A DNA stretch of 64,000 bases from Bacillus cereus. GTDB lineage: Bacteria; Bacillota; Bacilli; Bacillales; Bacillaceae_G. The stretch is taken from the NCBI RefSeq assembly GCF_002584535.1, contig NZ_NUOT01000029.1, positions 1 through 64,000 on the forward strand, read 5' to 3'. The position numbers and the translations under genes are program-made. Within the stretch, counting starts at the first letter, position 1, and every line of letters begins with the position of its first letter. The notes beneath the pieces were generated by a model. It saw only the letters and a list, made by a program, of their open reading frames with translations. It ran no database searches and had not been told where the DNA came from. Shown here piece after piece: positions 9,483 to 17,764 of the stretch.

Positions 9483-11456
9483 ATGAAAATGAATGAAAAA
9501 ACATATCTAAGTATAGAAGAGATTATTTCATTGCCAACCTTATCAGATACAAACATAAGTGATGATGGCAAAAACGTAGCATTTGTCAAGAAGACAGCTA
9601 ACTGGAAAGACAATAAATATAGGAATCATGTATGGATATATGAAAAAGATAAGGGGCAGAGTTACCCATTAACAACTAAGGATATAGATAGTACATACCC
9701 ATTATGGTCTCCAGATTCTAGGAATATCGCATACCTTAGCCCAGTTGGTGACGGGGATAATAAGAAAAATCAGATCTTTGTTAAATCAATAGATGGTTAT
9801 AGTGGGGTTCAAATTACTGATGAGAAAGAAGGGGTCAGTAATTTCAAATGGGAGTCTACTGGCAAGGGTTTTTATTATGTTGCACAGTCAAAAGAATCTG
9901 AGGTGATAAAGAAACGTAAGGAACTATATGGAAATTTCCATCATATAGGTAAGGAATACGAGAATAATTGTTTATATTACATTGAAATAGAAAAAGTGAT
10001 ACAAAATGATAAATATGAACACGAAAATAGCGTTGTTTATCAACTAACTGATGGGAAGGATTTTCATATCCATGAATTTGATATTTCAAATGATGGGAAA
10101 AAGGTTGTATTTATGGCTACACCAAGCTCAGATATGGAAGATTATATTAATGGAGATCTATACATACTAGATATTAAAGCTGGAGAGCTACAAAAGATGA
10201 ATATAGATAAGTTGTTGGGAGGGAGCGTTTGCTTTTCTCCTGAAGGAAGCAAAATATGTTACTCAGCAAGCATAAGGGAGAAGGATTACTATAAGGCCCA
10301 TATACAAGACAGTACATTAGAGATATATGATATTAATAATGGAGAGCTAATTCAACCTTTAACAGATTTTGATAGTACGGTTATTCCATTACGGTGGACA
10401 GTTAGAGGAATTTTAATTAGATGGCAGAATAAAACGAATTATCTTATTGGGTTGTTATCTGAGGATGGCACTGTGGAAATGTTAAGTGAAAAAGTAGATA
10501 GCTTTATAGTGGATGCTTCTATAACAAGGGATGGAAATCATATATCTTATAATAAGGCTATAACAAATGAAACCTTTGAAATCTATTTAGACGATAAAAA
10601 AATAACGAATGAAAATAGCTTCTTCAAAGGAAAGCTTAAAAGTAACAGGGAGATAATCTCATGGAAAAGTAGTGATGGTCTTGAAATAGAGGGAGTTTTA
10701 TCAACCCCAGTAGAGTTTGACGCAAATAAAAAATATCCCTTATTAGTGGTAATCCATGGTGGTCCGGCTTGGGCGTCCTTTCCAATATTTTCAGACTGTT
10801 TTAATGAGAAATATCCTATTGAACAGTTTATCGAAAAAGGCTTTATAGTTTTAGAACCAAACTACAGGGGAAGTTCTGGTTATGGTAATGAATTCTTAAA
10901 AGCAAACTATAGAAAACTGGGAATTGCTAACTACGATGATGTTATATCTGGAGTGGATAAACTAGTTGACAAAGGGATTGCAGATAAAGATAGAGTAGGG
11001 GTTATGGGATGGAGCAACGGGGGATATATATCAGCTTTCTGTTCTACATTTAGTAGTAGATTTAAAGCTATTTCAGTTGGAGGTGGCATTACTAACTGGA
11101 GTACCCATTATGCAAATACAGATATACCTTACTTTATTAGGATGTATTTAGGAAATAATCCATGGAATGATCCAGAGATATATACTAAAACATCACCAAT
11201 GAAATATATTAAATCAGCCTGTACTCCCACCTTAATCCAACATGGTGAGAAGGATGCAAGAGTTCCAACTCCAAATGCATATGAGCTATATCAAGGGTTA
11301 AGGGATATGGAAGTTGATACAGAATTAATTATATTTAAAGGAATGGCATATAGTTCTGATCAGCCAGGAATTAATGTGGCTATTATGAAGCAGAATTTGA
11401 TGTGGTTTTCACACTATATTCTTGGAGAAAGTATGAAAGATTTTAGGGTTTTATGA
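9483..11456 (+). CDS. S9-family (prolyl oligopeptidase-like) peptidase, catalytic His replaced
   Basis: A 657-residue protein without a signal peptide, with an N-terminal beta-propeller-like half (TolB/WD40-like YPLWSPDSRNIAYLS repeats, about residues 15-380) and a C-terminal alpha/beta-hydrolase domain. Oxyanion motif HGGPAWA (about 425), nucleophile GWSNGGY (Ser511) and GEKDARVP (Asp591) are present. The family's final histidine, normally GxGH before a KP motif, reads GMAYSSDQP with Tyr623, so activity is doubtful. It starts at ATG 9483 after an AGAGGGGGG site. It is cargo of the Tn7-like element, with A+T-rich coding unlike glmS. Confidence 0.88.
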   Translation: MKMNEKTYLSIEEIISLPTLSDTNISDDGKNVAFVKKTANWKDNKYRNHVWIYEKDKGQSYPLTTKDIDSTYPLWSPDSRNIAYLSPVGDGDNKKNQIFVKSIDGYSGVQITDEKEGVSNFKWESTGKGFYYVAQSKESEVIKKRKELYGNFHHIGKEYENNCLYYIEIEKVIQNDKYEHENSVVYQLTDGKDFHIHEFDISNDGKKVVFMATPSSDMEDYINGDLYILDIKAGELQKMNIDKLLGGSVCFSPEGSKICYSASIREKDYYKAHIQDSTLEIYDINNGELIQPLTDFDSTVIPLRWTVRGILIRWQNKTNYLIGLLSEDGTVEMLSEKVDSFIVDASITRDGNHISYNKAITNETFEIYLDDKKITNENSFFKGKLKSNREIISWKSSDGLEIEGVLSTPVEFDANKKYPLLVVIHGGPAWASFPIFSDCFNEKYPIEQFIEKGFIVLEPNYRGSSGYGNEFLKANYRKLGIANYDDVISGVDKLVDKGIADKDRVGVMGWSNGGYISAFCSTFSSRFKAISVGGGITNWSTHYANTDIPYFIRMYLGNNPWNDPEIYTKTSPMKYIKSACTPTLIQHGEKDARVPTPNAYELYQGLRDMEVDTELIIFKGMAYSSDQPGINVAIMKQNLMWFSHYILGESMKDFRVL

Positions 11457-11490
11457 TTAATATTGGATTTATTAATAAGGGGTTTTTTAA

Positions 11491-11916
11491 ATGACGCCAG
11501 AACAAATTGTTAGAAAATTTTTTGAAGAAGTACGTTCGGGGAATAATCCTGACTATTCAAATCAATTAATGGCAGAAAAAGTATTGGCACATCAAATTGT
11601 ATCTGAAGAAGAACAAACAGTTTGCAGAACTCCTAAAGATTATGCTGAACATGTAAGAGAGATGATTGAAGTATATGGTAATTTTTCTTTAGAAATTCAA
11701 GAGTTTTTAGTACAAGGAAGTAAAGTATATGTACGTTGGAAACAAGTAGGTACACACCTAGGAGAAATCGATGGATATCAACCTACAGGACTCCCAATAA
11801 TTCAAATGGCAAGTGCGGTGTATAGAATAGACGATGGGAAAATTTCAGAGTATTGGATTCAAATTGATAGGTCAGGAATTCAAAATCAATTAGAGTTCAA
11901 TAGAAATATGCAGTAG
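11491..11916 (+). CDS. SnoaL-like / ester cyclase family protein
   Basis: A 141-residue single-domain NTF2-fold protein resembling the SnoaL-like polyketide cyclase/ester cyclase family. The pattern is an N-terminal helix (PEQIVRKFFEEVRSG), the strand VYVRWKQVGTHLGEIDGYQPTG, and the ending IDDGKISEYWIQIDRSG. Such proteins act on small molecules, but the substrate cannot be read from sequence. It lies 34 nt after the S9 peptidase with an AAGGGG ribosome site and is probably co-transcribed as transposon cargo. Confidence 0.75.
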   Translation: MTPEQIVRKFFEEVRSGNNPDYSNQLMAEKVLAHQIVSEEEQTVCRTPKDYAEHVREMIEVYGNFSLEIQEFLVQGSKVYVRWKQVGTHLGEIDGYQPTGLPIIQMASAVYRIDDGKISEYWIQIDRSGIQNQLEFNRNMQ

Positions 11917-12054
11917 TTAATTTTTAAGAGTATTAGAAAAATAAAGCACTAAACAAAACTTGTTAACAAAATCTTGTTAAGCGGAGTGCTTCTGCTGAAT
12001 AAGGGGTACAAAACGATTAAACTTTTTTTAAAAAGAATCATTCAAATTAAAACA

Positions 12055-12115
12055 AGAAGAGCATGTTTTGATCGATCTTTTTTTTAATACGCTCTTTTCT
12101 TTTGTTGGTTTATTT
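12055..12115 (+). terminator. Probable terminator inside the Tn7-like left end
   Basis: The imperfect stem AACAAGAAGAGC / GCTCTTTTCTTTTGTT brackets an A/T-rich loop and ends in T-rich sequence. It would end the cargo transcript. Confidence 0.45.
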
Positions 12116-12136
12116 AAACTTTATTTTAAAGCTACA

Positions 12137-12141
12137 TGTAT
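12137..12141. other. 5-bp target duplication (right copy)
   Basis: TGTAT directly follows the element's terminal ACA and matches 9164-9168 exactly. Confidence 0.85.
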
Positions 12142-12290
12142 TGTAGAGTGACAATAAAGTCGTTTAAATATAGAAGTTCAACATCCGTTTGCTTAGTATT
12201 AAAACAAGTGAACGGATGCTTTTGTTTTTTAAGAGTGAGAGCAGTGAAAATTACGGTATAATAATTGGAATCTTTTAAAGCAGATTTAAA
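12142..12290 (+). mobile_element. Solo right end of a second, older Tn7-like element
   Basis: TGTAGAGTGACAATAAAGTC at 12142 is a near-perfect Tn7-type terminus with the TnsB core GACAATAAAGTC. It abuts the target duplication of the first element and has the same orientation as that element's glmS-proximal end. A stem-loop (CATCCGTTTGCTT / CAAGTGAACGGATG) follows at 12181-12220, as in the first element. No tnsA or left end was found downstream; the 3' limit is arbitrary. Confidence 0.7.
12181..12230 (+). terminator. Stem-loop with T-run in the second Tn7-like end
   Basis: AACATCCGTTTGCTTAG pairs imperfectly with CAAGTGAACGGATG, followed by CTTTTGTTTTTT. Confidence 0.6.
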
Positions 12291-12295
12291 GTGAT

Positions 12296-12353
12296 ATGCT
12301 CCCCATTAGGTAGACGGATAAAAAATAAAAATCTGTTTATCTAAGGGGAGTAT
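12296..12353. repeat. 58-bp imperfect inverted repeat (IS-end-like or terminator)
   Basis: ATGCTCCCCATTAGGTAGAC near the left and CTGTTTATCTAAGGGGAGTAT (minus its last base) at the right form about 23-nt arms around an 11-nt A-rich centre. CTCCCC...TAGAC arms resemble IS3-family ends, and CTGTCTACTTGACAGGGGG follows directly. No transposase is present. The rest of the gap to 12600 shows nothing else. Confidence 0.4.
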
Positions 12354-12611
12354 TTTTACTGTCTACTTGACAGGGGGTAGTTCCCTTTTTGGTGGATTCT
12401 TCTTGTTTATTATAAATTAAAAGCTTATGAGGTGATTTTTATTAACTACTCTTTTACAAAAACTATTTCTCGATCTAAAATGCTCTTTAATTGAATATTG
12501 GAATAAAACATAACAGTCCTCATCTTAATTTTTTAAAAAGGGAGAATAGAAAGAAAAGTATGATATATTTATGATGTCTAATCATTTTTAAGAGAGATGG
12601 GGAGAAGAACA

Positions 12612-13256
12612 ATGGAAAATCAAAGAGTTGAAAATAAGGAACTAACGATTTTTAACCACATTGGAAACACAATTGTAACAGAAGATAGAGAAATCCAAAT
12701 TATTTCAAGATTAGAAGAGCCTCTTATTGTCGTGTTAGAAAATGTATTAAGTGATGAAGAGTGTGAAACGTTAATTGAAATGTCTAAAAATAAAATGAAA
12801 CGTTCTAAAATTGGTGTTTCGCGTGAAATAAATAACATTCGGACGAGTAGTGGTACGTTTTTAGAAGAAAGTGAGGTCGTTACTAGAATTGAAAGACGAA
12901 TCGCTTCAATTATGAATGTTCCTGTTGAAAATGGGGAAGGGTTACATATTTTAAAGTATACAGTTGGTCAAGAATATAAAGCGCATTATGATTTTTTTGC
13001 AGAAAACAGTGCGGCAGCAAACAATAATCGTATTAGTACCCTTGTCATGTACCTAAATCATGTAGAAGAAGGCGGAGAGACTGTCTTTCCCAAACTCAAT
13101 CTTTCTGTATCTCCGAAAAAAGGAATGGCGGTATATTTCGAATATTTTTATCAGGATGCATCATTAAACAAGCTCACTCTACATGGCGGTGAACCTGTTA
13201 TTAAAGGTGAAAAATGGGTTGCGACGCAATGGATAAGAAAAAGACCTTTGTATTAA
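12612..13256 (+). CDS. Prolyl 4-hydroxylase-type 2-oxoglutarate/Fe(II) dioxygenase
   Basis: A 214-residue cytosolic enzyme close in size and sequence to the B. anthracis prolyl 4-hydroxylase, which hydroxylates proline in peptides such as collagen-like chains. The iron triad is HYDFF (His and Asp, about residue 124) and a distal His in TLHGGEPV (about 190); the 2-oxoglutarate-binding Lys follows in VIKGEKW. The ATG at 12612 is preferred over 12597 because the GGGAGAAG ribosome site lies between them. It stands alone. Confidence 0.9.
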   Translation: MENQRVENKELTIFNHIGNTIVTEDREIQIISRLEEPLIVVLENVLSDEECETLIEMSKNKMKRSKIGVSREINNIRTSSGTFLEESEVVTRIERRIASIMNVPVENGEGLHILKYTVGQEYKAHYDFFAENSAAANNNRISTLVMYLNHVEEGGETVFPKLNLSVSPKKGMAVYFEYFYQDASLNKLTLHGGEPVIKGEKWVATQWIRKRPLY

Positions 13257-13427
13257 GATAGCACTCAATTACAAGTTTGTTATCGTTTTCCGACTTCTTG
13301 TTTAGTTAAGAAAAGGGAGCGATTGTTAGCAACACAGATAGAAACGGAAAAGTAAAGTGATAGAGACTCTATCGCTTTTTTCATTTCGTTATATAGAAAA
13401 GTACGATATACTTGACGTACATCAATG

Positions 13428-13448
13428 TTGTAACTGTAATTGTTACAA
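13428..13448. promoter_or_regulatory. Inverted repeat overlapping the Bcr/CflA promoter
   Basis: TTGTAAC and GTTACAA are separated by 7 bp, and TATAAT lies at 13458-13463. The placement just upstream of the -10 fits a repressor operator for the exporter gene; the regulator is unknown. Confidence 0.5.
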
Positions 13449-13474
13449 TTTAGAACTTATAATAGAAAGGGTGA

Positions 13475-14734
13475 ATGATGGAAGTGAATGAAATTAATCA
13501 CGATGTATATAAACCTGTAAAAGCCAACAGGTTATGGATGATTCTTGTATTAGGGACATTAACAGCAATCGGGCCATTGTCCATTGACATGTACTTGCCT
13601 TCGTTGCCAAAATTAACGGATGATTTACAAACAAATGCTTCTCTTGCTCAGCTTACTTTAACAGCATGTTTATTAGGGCTTTCGGTTGGACAATTATTTG
13701 TTGGCTCAATTAGTGACATTTATGGACGGCGTAAACCGCTTATTATTGCTCTTATTATGTATGTTGCATCTTCTTTACTTTGTGCGGTTGCGCCATCTAT
13801 TTGGAGTCTAGTTCTTTTACGTTTCTTACAAGGAGCTTCAGGTTCAGCTGGTATTGTTATATCTCGTGCTATGGTACGTGATATGTACTCAGGTTCTGAG
13901 ATGACAAAATTTTTCTCGCTGCTTATGTTAGTAAACGGAGCAGCACCAATTTTAGCGCCAATTATTGGAGGACAATTGTTACAATTTACATCGTGGCGCG
14001 GAGTTTTTATCGTCCTTGGAGCGATAAGTATATTTATGTTAGTATCCGCTACGTTTGTGTTACGTGAGACATTACCTCTTGAAGAGAGGGAAACAGGCGG
14101 TTTAGTAGGAACATTAGCGACATATAGGAATTTGCTGAAAGATCGCTTATTTATGGGGTATGCCTTGTCGCAGGGCTTAGTGTCAGCGGCAATGTTTGCT
14201 TATATTTCTGGTTCGCCGTTTGTGTTGCAAAATATATACGGGGCATCACCGCAAGAATTTAGCGTATTCTTTGCTATTAATGGTATTGGTATTATTATTG
14301 CCAGCCAAATTACCGGCCGTTTGGCAGGGAAGCTAAGTGAGAAAGCTTTATTTGTAGCTGGCATTGGAATTGCAGCTGCTGGTGGTATCTCCTTACTTCT
14401 CACAATTGTATTAGGAATTGGATTAATTGGTGTTTTATGTTCATTATTCCTTGTTGTATCAAGCGTTGGGGTTGTATCAACGACAGGTTTTTCACTAGCG
14501 ATGAAAAATCAAAAACAAGCTGCTGGAACAGCTTCAGCGTTGCTTGGATTGTTGCAGTTTATTTCTGGAGCGCTTGTTGCGCCTTTAGTAGGGATTGGAG
14601 GCAGTAATACAGCACTTCCTATGGGAATTGTGATTGCTTTATGTGAAGTGGGAGCAGTTTTATGTTATATCTTTATGGCAAAGCCTAGTGAAAAGAAGTT
14701 TGCACTGCAAGAAAAGCAAGATTTAGAGGAATAA
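13475..14734 (+). CDS. Bcr/CflA-family multidrug efflux transporter (MFS)
   Basis: A 419-residue, 12-helix major facilitator of the DHA1 Bcr/CflA group, proton-driven exporters of drugs such as bicyclomycin and chloramphenicol. The family signature SIDMYLPSLPKL follows helix 1, and the MFS motif GSISDIYGRRKPL lies after helix 2 (about residue 82). Two adjacent ATGs (13475 and 13478) follow GAAAGGG; either may start. The gene is monocistronic with its own promoter and terminator. Substrate cannot be assigned. Confidence 0.9.
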   Translation: MMEVNEINHDVYKPVKANRLWMILVLGTLTAIGPLSIDMYLPSLPKLTDDLQTNASLAQLTLTACLLGLSVGQLFVGSISDIYGRRKPLIIALIMYVASSLLCAVAPSIWSLVLLRFLQGASGSAGIVISRAMVRDMYSGSEMTKFFSLLMLVNGAAPILAPIIGGQLLQFTSWRGVFIVLGAISIFMLVSATFVLRETLPLEERETGGLVGTLATYRNLLKDRLFMGYALSQGLVSAAMFAYISGSPFVLQNIYGASPQEFSVFFAINGIGIIIASQITGRLAGKLSEKALFVAGIGIAAAGGISLLLTIVLGIGLIGVLCSLFLVVSSVGVVSTTGFSLAMKNQKQAAGTASALLGLLQFISGALVAPLVGIGGSNTALPMGIVIALCEVGAVLCYIFMAKPSEKKFALQEKQDLEE

Positions 14735-14768
14735 AAAAAGCTGCAACGTATGGTTGCAGCTTTTTTTA
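14735..14768 (+). terminator. Terminator of the Bcr/CflA gene
   Basis: The stem AAAAAGCTGCAAC / GTTGCAGCTTTTT has loop GTATG and a T7 run. The remaining gap to 15013 (about 240 bp) holds only A+T-rich sequence. Confidence 0.92.
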
Positions 14769-15012
14769 TTGTTTCTGAACGAACAAGTAACTAAATAAAA
14801 TATGGTTCACCAATAAAGGCTGTAAAGATCTTGGTTGAAATGTGAATATATAGAATCTAAAAAATCGCATTATTCGATAAATTAATTGTTTTTGTTCACT
14901 TATTTCCTTATAATGGATATGGGATCTAACTTATGGAATTCTTTGTATTTTATTATTCAATGAAACTATGAAATCCATAAACTAGGACAAAAATGAGATA
15001 AGGAGTGTTAGT

Positions 15013-16575
15013 ATGCTGAAGAAAGTAAGTGCCGTAACTCTTGTATCACTTTTAGCTTTTTCTCCTGTTGTGGCGTTGGCGGCACCTGAGGAAGTTGTAA
15101 AAGAAGCACAGATGCAAAATCAAGAAAAGGTAACTACAAAGCAAAATGACATCAAGAATCCGACAGTAAACGGTGAGCAAGTACAGCAGAAACAAGGTAA
15201 TACGGAAGTAAAGAAAGAAGAATCTAAAGATGTACAACAACAAGAGAAGACAGGCTCACAAAAACAACAGCCTGCTCCAGAGAAGAAAGTTGAACCAGTA
15301 AAAGAAGTTGAAAAAGAACAAAAGAACGAGTCGAATGTGAAGAGTGAACCAGAAAAAACACAAGCTGCAAATCAATCAAAACCAGCAAATACACCTCCAG
15401 CAGGAGAAGTAAAAAAGAATACTCAGATATCTACTGCTGAATTGAGTGGGAGTGTGGCAGGCAAAGCGAAATGGGATGCAGAAAAAAATCATTATGTATT
15501 AGATGTCACTGCAAATGTGACGAATAATTCAAAAGAAAAGGTAAGTGGTGTATATCTTGGTGTTGCTATCCCTAAGGGACTAGATGGAGAATTTAAAGAT
15601 GTTCGTTTATTAGAACTTGAAGATGGTTCTGAAGCTATCGCACTGCCATTACCAGATATGGAACCGGGACAAACTGTTAAAAAAGATGTGAAAATACCTG
15701 TACTTGGAAATGTAGCTGGAAAAGAAGTAAATAAAGATCTCGAACTATATTTAATTGATAAAGATGGATATGAATCTCTTGGCAAAATTAAAGGAAGTGC
15801 GAATATTGATTTTTCCGAGATGAATAAAGATTTACGTTTTGAAGGTAAGGCAAAAGCTACAACTTGTGTGCCGAATTTAAAGGAAAACCAATTTACATTA
15901 GATTTCTTATTAACGACTCAAAATTTAACAATGGATGAGTTAAAGGGCTTTGATGTGCAAATTGATGTTCCGCAAGATATTAAATTAACAATTCCAGATC
16001 ATTATACACAAGGAGAAATTCCGGATTATCTAAAAGATGGTTCTTTGCAAGGTGGAACTGGTAAAGGAACAATGAACTTAGATATTAAATGGAATGGAAA
16101 TACAGCAACAGTTCCAGTTAAAGCAATGGAAGGTGGAGAAGGATCCGCATTATATTTCCAAGTTGTTGGAGAAACAGCTAAAGATTTAAAGGATTTAAAA
16201 GTTACATTTACAGCAAAACGTGGAGATCAAACAATTACAAAACAAGTAGCAATTGAGAAAGTAGAACAAAAGGACTGTAAGAAACAAGATAATAAGAATA
16301 CAGGTGGAAATAATAATGGTGATGGTAAAGGGAATAGTGGCAACAAGCCTGATACACAAGTACCAAATCCAAATCAGGTAAATAATCAACAAACAAAGGT
16401 TACACCAACACCGACACCAACAAATGTTATTACAACAACGAATGTAGATCATACAAAATCTCTTCCAAAAACAGGTGCTTCAAGTAGTGATAACTTATTG
16501 ACATTACTTGGCGTTGTAATGCTTGCTGGTGGTGCTTTTGTATATAAACGCAGTCGTACAACTGTTAATAAATAA
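15013..16575 (+). CDS. LPXTG cell-wall-anchored surface protein
   Basis: A 520-residue sortase substrate. A signal peptide occupies about residues 1-23 (VSLLAFSPVVALAA), then a low-complexity region rich in K, E, Q and P runs to about 140, followed by two folded segments (about 145-265 and 270-420), an N/G/T/P-rich stalk, and a sorting signal LPKTG at 484-488 with a hydrophobic helix and KRSR tail. Sortase A-type linkage to peptidoglycan is expected. The folded part has a single Cys pair candidate (TTCVPN and KDCKKQ) but I do not recognise a named domain or ligand. Confidence 0.88.
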   Translation: MLKKVSAVTLVSLLAFSPVVALAAPEEVVKEAQMQNQEKVTTKQNDIKNPTVNGEQVQQKQGNTEVKKEESKDVQQQEKTGSQKQQPAPEKKVEPVKEVEKEQKNESNVKSEPEKTQAANQSKPANTPPAGEVKKNTQISTAELSGSVAGKAKWDAEKNHYVLDVTANVTNNSKEKVSGVYLGVAIPKGLDGEFKDVRLLELEDGSEAIALPLPDMEPGQTVKKDVKIPVLGNVAGKEVNKDLELYLIDKDGYESLGKIKGSANIDFSEMNKDLRFEGKAKATTCVPNLKENQFTLDFLLTTQNLTMDELKGFDVQIDVPQDIKLTIPDHYTQGEIPDYLKDGSLQGGTGKGTMNLDIKWNGNTATVPVKAMEGGEGSALYFQVVGETAKDLKDLKVTFTAKRGDQTITKQVAIEKVEQKDCKKQDNKNTGGNNNGDGKGNSGNKPDTQVPNPNQVNNQQTKVTPTPTPTNVITTTNVDHTKSLPKTGASSSDNLLTLLGVVMLAGGAFVYKRSRTTVNK

Positions 16576-16614
16576 TAAGCGGTAAAAATACATATCTGAT
16601 TTTTCCGTTTAAGA

Positions 16615-16642
16615 GAGCCCGGTATATTACCGGGTTTTTTAT
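16615..16642 (+). terminator. Terminator of the LPXTG gene
   Basis: The stem CCCGGTA / TTACCGGG is followed by a T6 run. Confidence 0.9.
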
Positions 16643-16876
16643 TGTTTTTTGAATGCATGATTTAATAACTCTATATCATATTATTCATTTCTTCCGCTAT
16701 TTCTGGAGTAATTAAAGTCTCACTTTATGGAGATACTGGCTATATAAAGTGACGATACTGTGACAAAAATGGTGATGTGTGTATAAAAATGGGATCATAA
16801 GTGCAAAGTTTGAATGGTTCTCGTTATAATAGCAAGTGGAGATAAGTAGTAGATGTAGATAAAAGGAGAGTAAGAG

Positions 16877-17380
16877 ATGAAGAAAGTGTGGAGTATTGCC
16901 TTGCTTGGAAGCATGCTTCTTTTAGCAGGGTGTAATGGAAACAAGGATACAAAAGAACCAAAAGAAAAAGTAGAACAATCGGCAGAGCAGCAAGAAGATA
17001 TGAAAGTATATCGTGATGTGCATAAGAAGTACGATGAGAAAATGAACAAAGAATTAAATGAAGCGGTAAAACTATGGGAAGAAGCAAAGGAAAAAGGCGG
17101 GAAGGCATTAGGGCACGCGCAGTTTAAAGAAGATGTTCAAAGGGTAACGAAAAGTATGCTAGAGGATATTGATCATATGCGTAAAGAAATTCGCGTGCCT
17201 AAGTCAAAAGAGCAAGAACATGAGCTATATGTTGGTTTCTTAAATGAGACAGAACAAGCAATGAAAAAGTTAGATAAATTAGCGAAAGATGAGGAATCAT
17301 CATTAATTCGTGATATAGAAGTTCACTTTTCAACAGCTTCAACGTACTATAAACGTTTTCAAAAAGAAGCACAAAAATAA
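16877..17380 (+). CDS. Putative lipoprotein, function unknown
   Basis: A 167-residue protein with a lipoprotein signal peptide and lipobox LLAGC (Cys19). The mature part is strongly charged and helical (EKVEQSAEQQEDMKVY, KKYDEKMNKELNEAVKLW), suggesting a coiled or helical-bundle exported domain. It starts after AAAGGAGAG. No family was recognised. It converges with a DUF3951 gene across a shared terminator. Confidence 0.8.
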   Translation: MKKVWSIALLGSMLLLAGCNGNKDTKEPKEKVEQSAEQQEDMKVYRDVHKKYDEKMNKELNEAVKLWEEAKEKGGKALGHAQFKEDVQRVTKSMLEDIDHMRKEIRVPKSKEQEHELYVGFLNETEQAMKKLDKLAKDEESSLIRDIEVHFSTASTYYKRFQKEAQK

Positions 17381-17407
17381 CCTTGCGATGCGCAAGGTTA
17401 TTTTTTC
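17377..17407. terminator. Bidirectional terminator
   Basis: AATAACCTTGCG / CGCAAGGTTATT with loop AT separates the convergent lipoprotein and DUF3951 genes; T- or A-runs flank both sides. Confidence 0.85.
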
Positions 17408-17613
17408 TTCTTTCCATCCCCATCTTCATCCTCAGCTACTAGGAGTTTTTGTTCCTCGTGAAATTCTGAAATTGTTTGGCCGGTAATGTTATCAAACGGG
17501 GTATAAAAGGAAGTGATATTTTTCTTTTTTACAAATAGTTTATAGAAGCCGATTACAACTAATATTACGATTGTTAATGGTAATCCTATAACTGCCATAA
17601 GTAATGGATCCAT
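17398..17613 (-). CDS. DUF3951-type small membrane protein
   Basis: A 71-residue protein with one membrane helix (about residues 5-24, VIGLPLTIVILVVIGFY), then FYKLFVKKKN and an acidic-basic tail ending GDGKKKK. The pattern matches the small Bacillus DUF3951 family, whose function is unknown. A GAAAGGAGA ribosome site precedes the ATG. Confidence 0.75.
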   Translation of the reverse strand: MDPLLMAVIGLPLTIVILVVIGFYKLFVKKKNITSFYTPFDNITGQTISEFHEEQKLLVAEDEDGDGKKKK

Positions 17614-17726
17614 GGTTAATCTCCTTTCTATTCATTTCAATTATATTCTTATTTGCAAAAATCATCTGTATTTGATCTAGAATATGTTAGTGATTCTAAA
17701 CCTAATTTACGATATGTGGTGAAAAA

Positions 17727-17764
17727 ATAAAGAAGTAGGCAAAATCGCCTACTTCTTTATTTTA
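17727..17764 (-). terminator. Terminator of the YusW-like gene
   Basis: AATAAAGAAGTAGGC / GCCTACTTCTTTATT has loop AAAATC and overlaps the stop of the gene on the minus strand. Confidence 0.85.

Larger units (their letters stand above)
9169..12136 (+). mobile_element. Decayed Tn7-like transposon (2,968 bp) at attTn7
   Basis: The right end begins TGTAGATTTGAAATAAAGTT at 9169 and the left end, read inward on the minus strand from 12136, is TGTAGCTTTAAAATAAAGTT. Both align with E. coli Tn7 ends (TGTGGGCGGACAATAAAGTC), where GACAATAAAGTC is the TnsB-binding core. A second TnsB-like site (TTTAAAAAAAGTTTAATCG, minus strand, about 12014-12033) lies inside the left end. Inside are a tnsA fragment next to the right end, as in Tn7, an S9 peptidase and a SnoaL-like protein. 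tnsB, tnsC and tnsD are absent, so it cannot move on its own. Confidence 0.85.
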
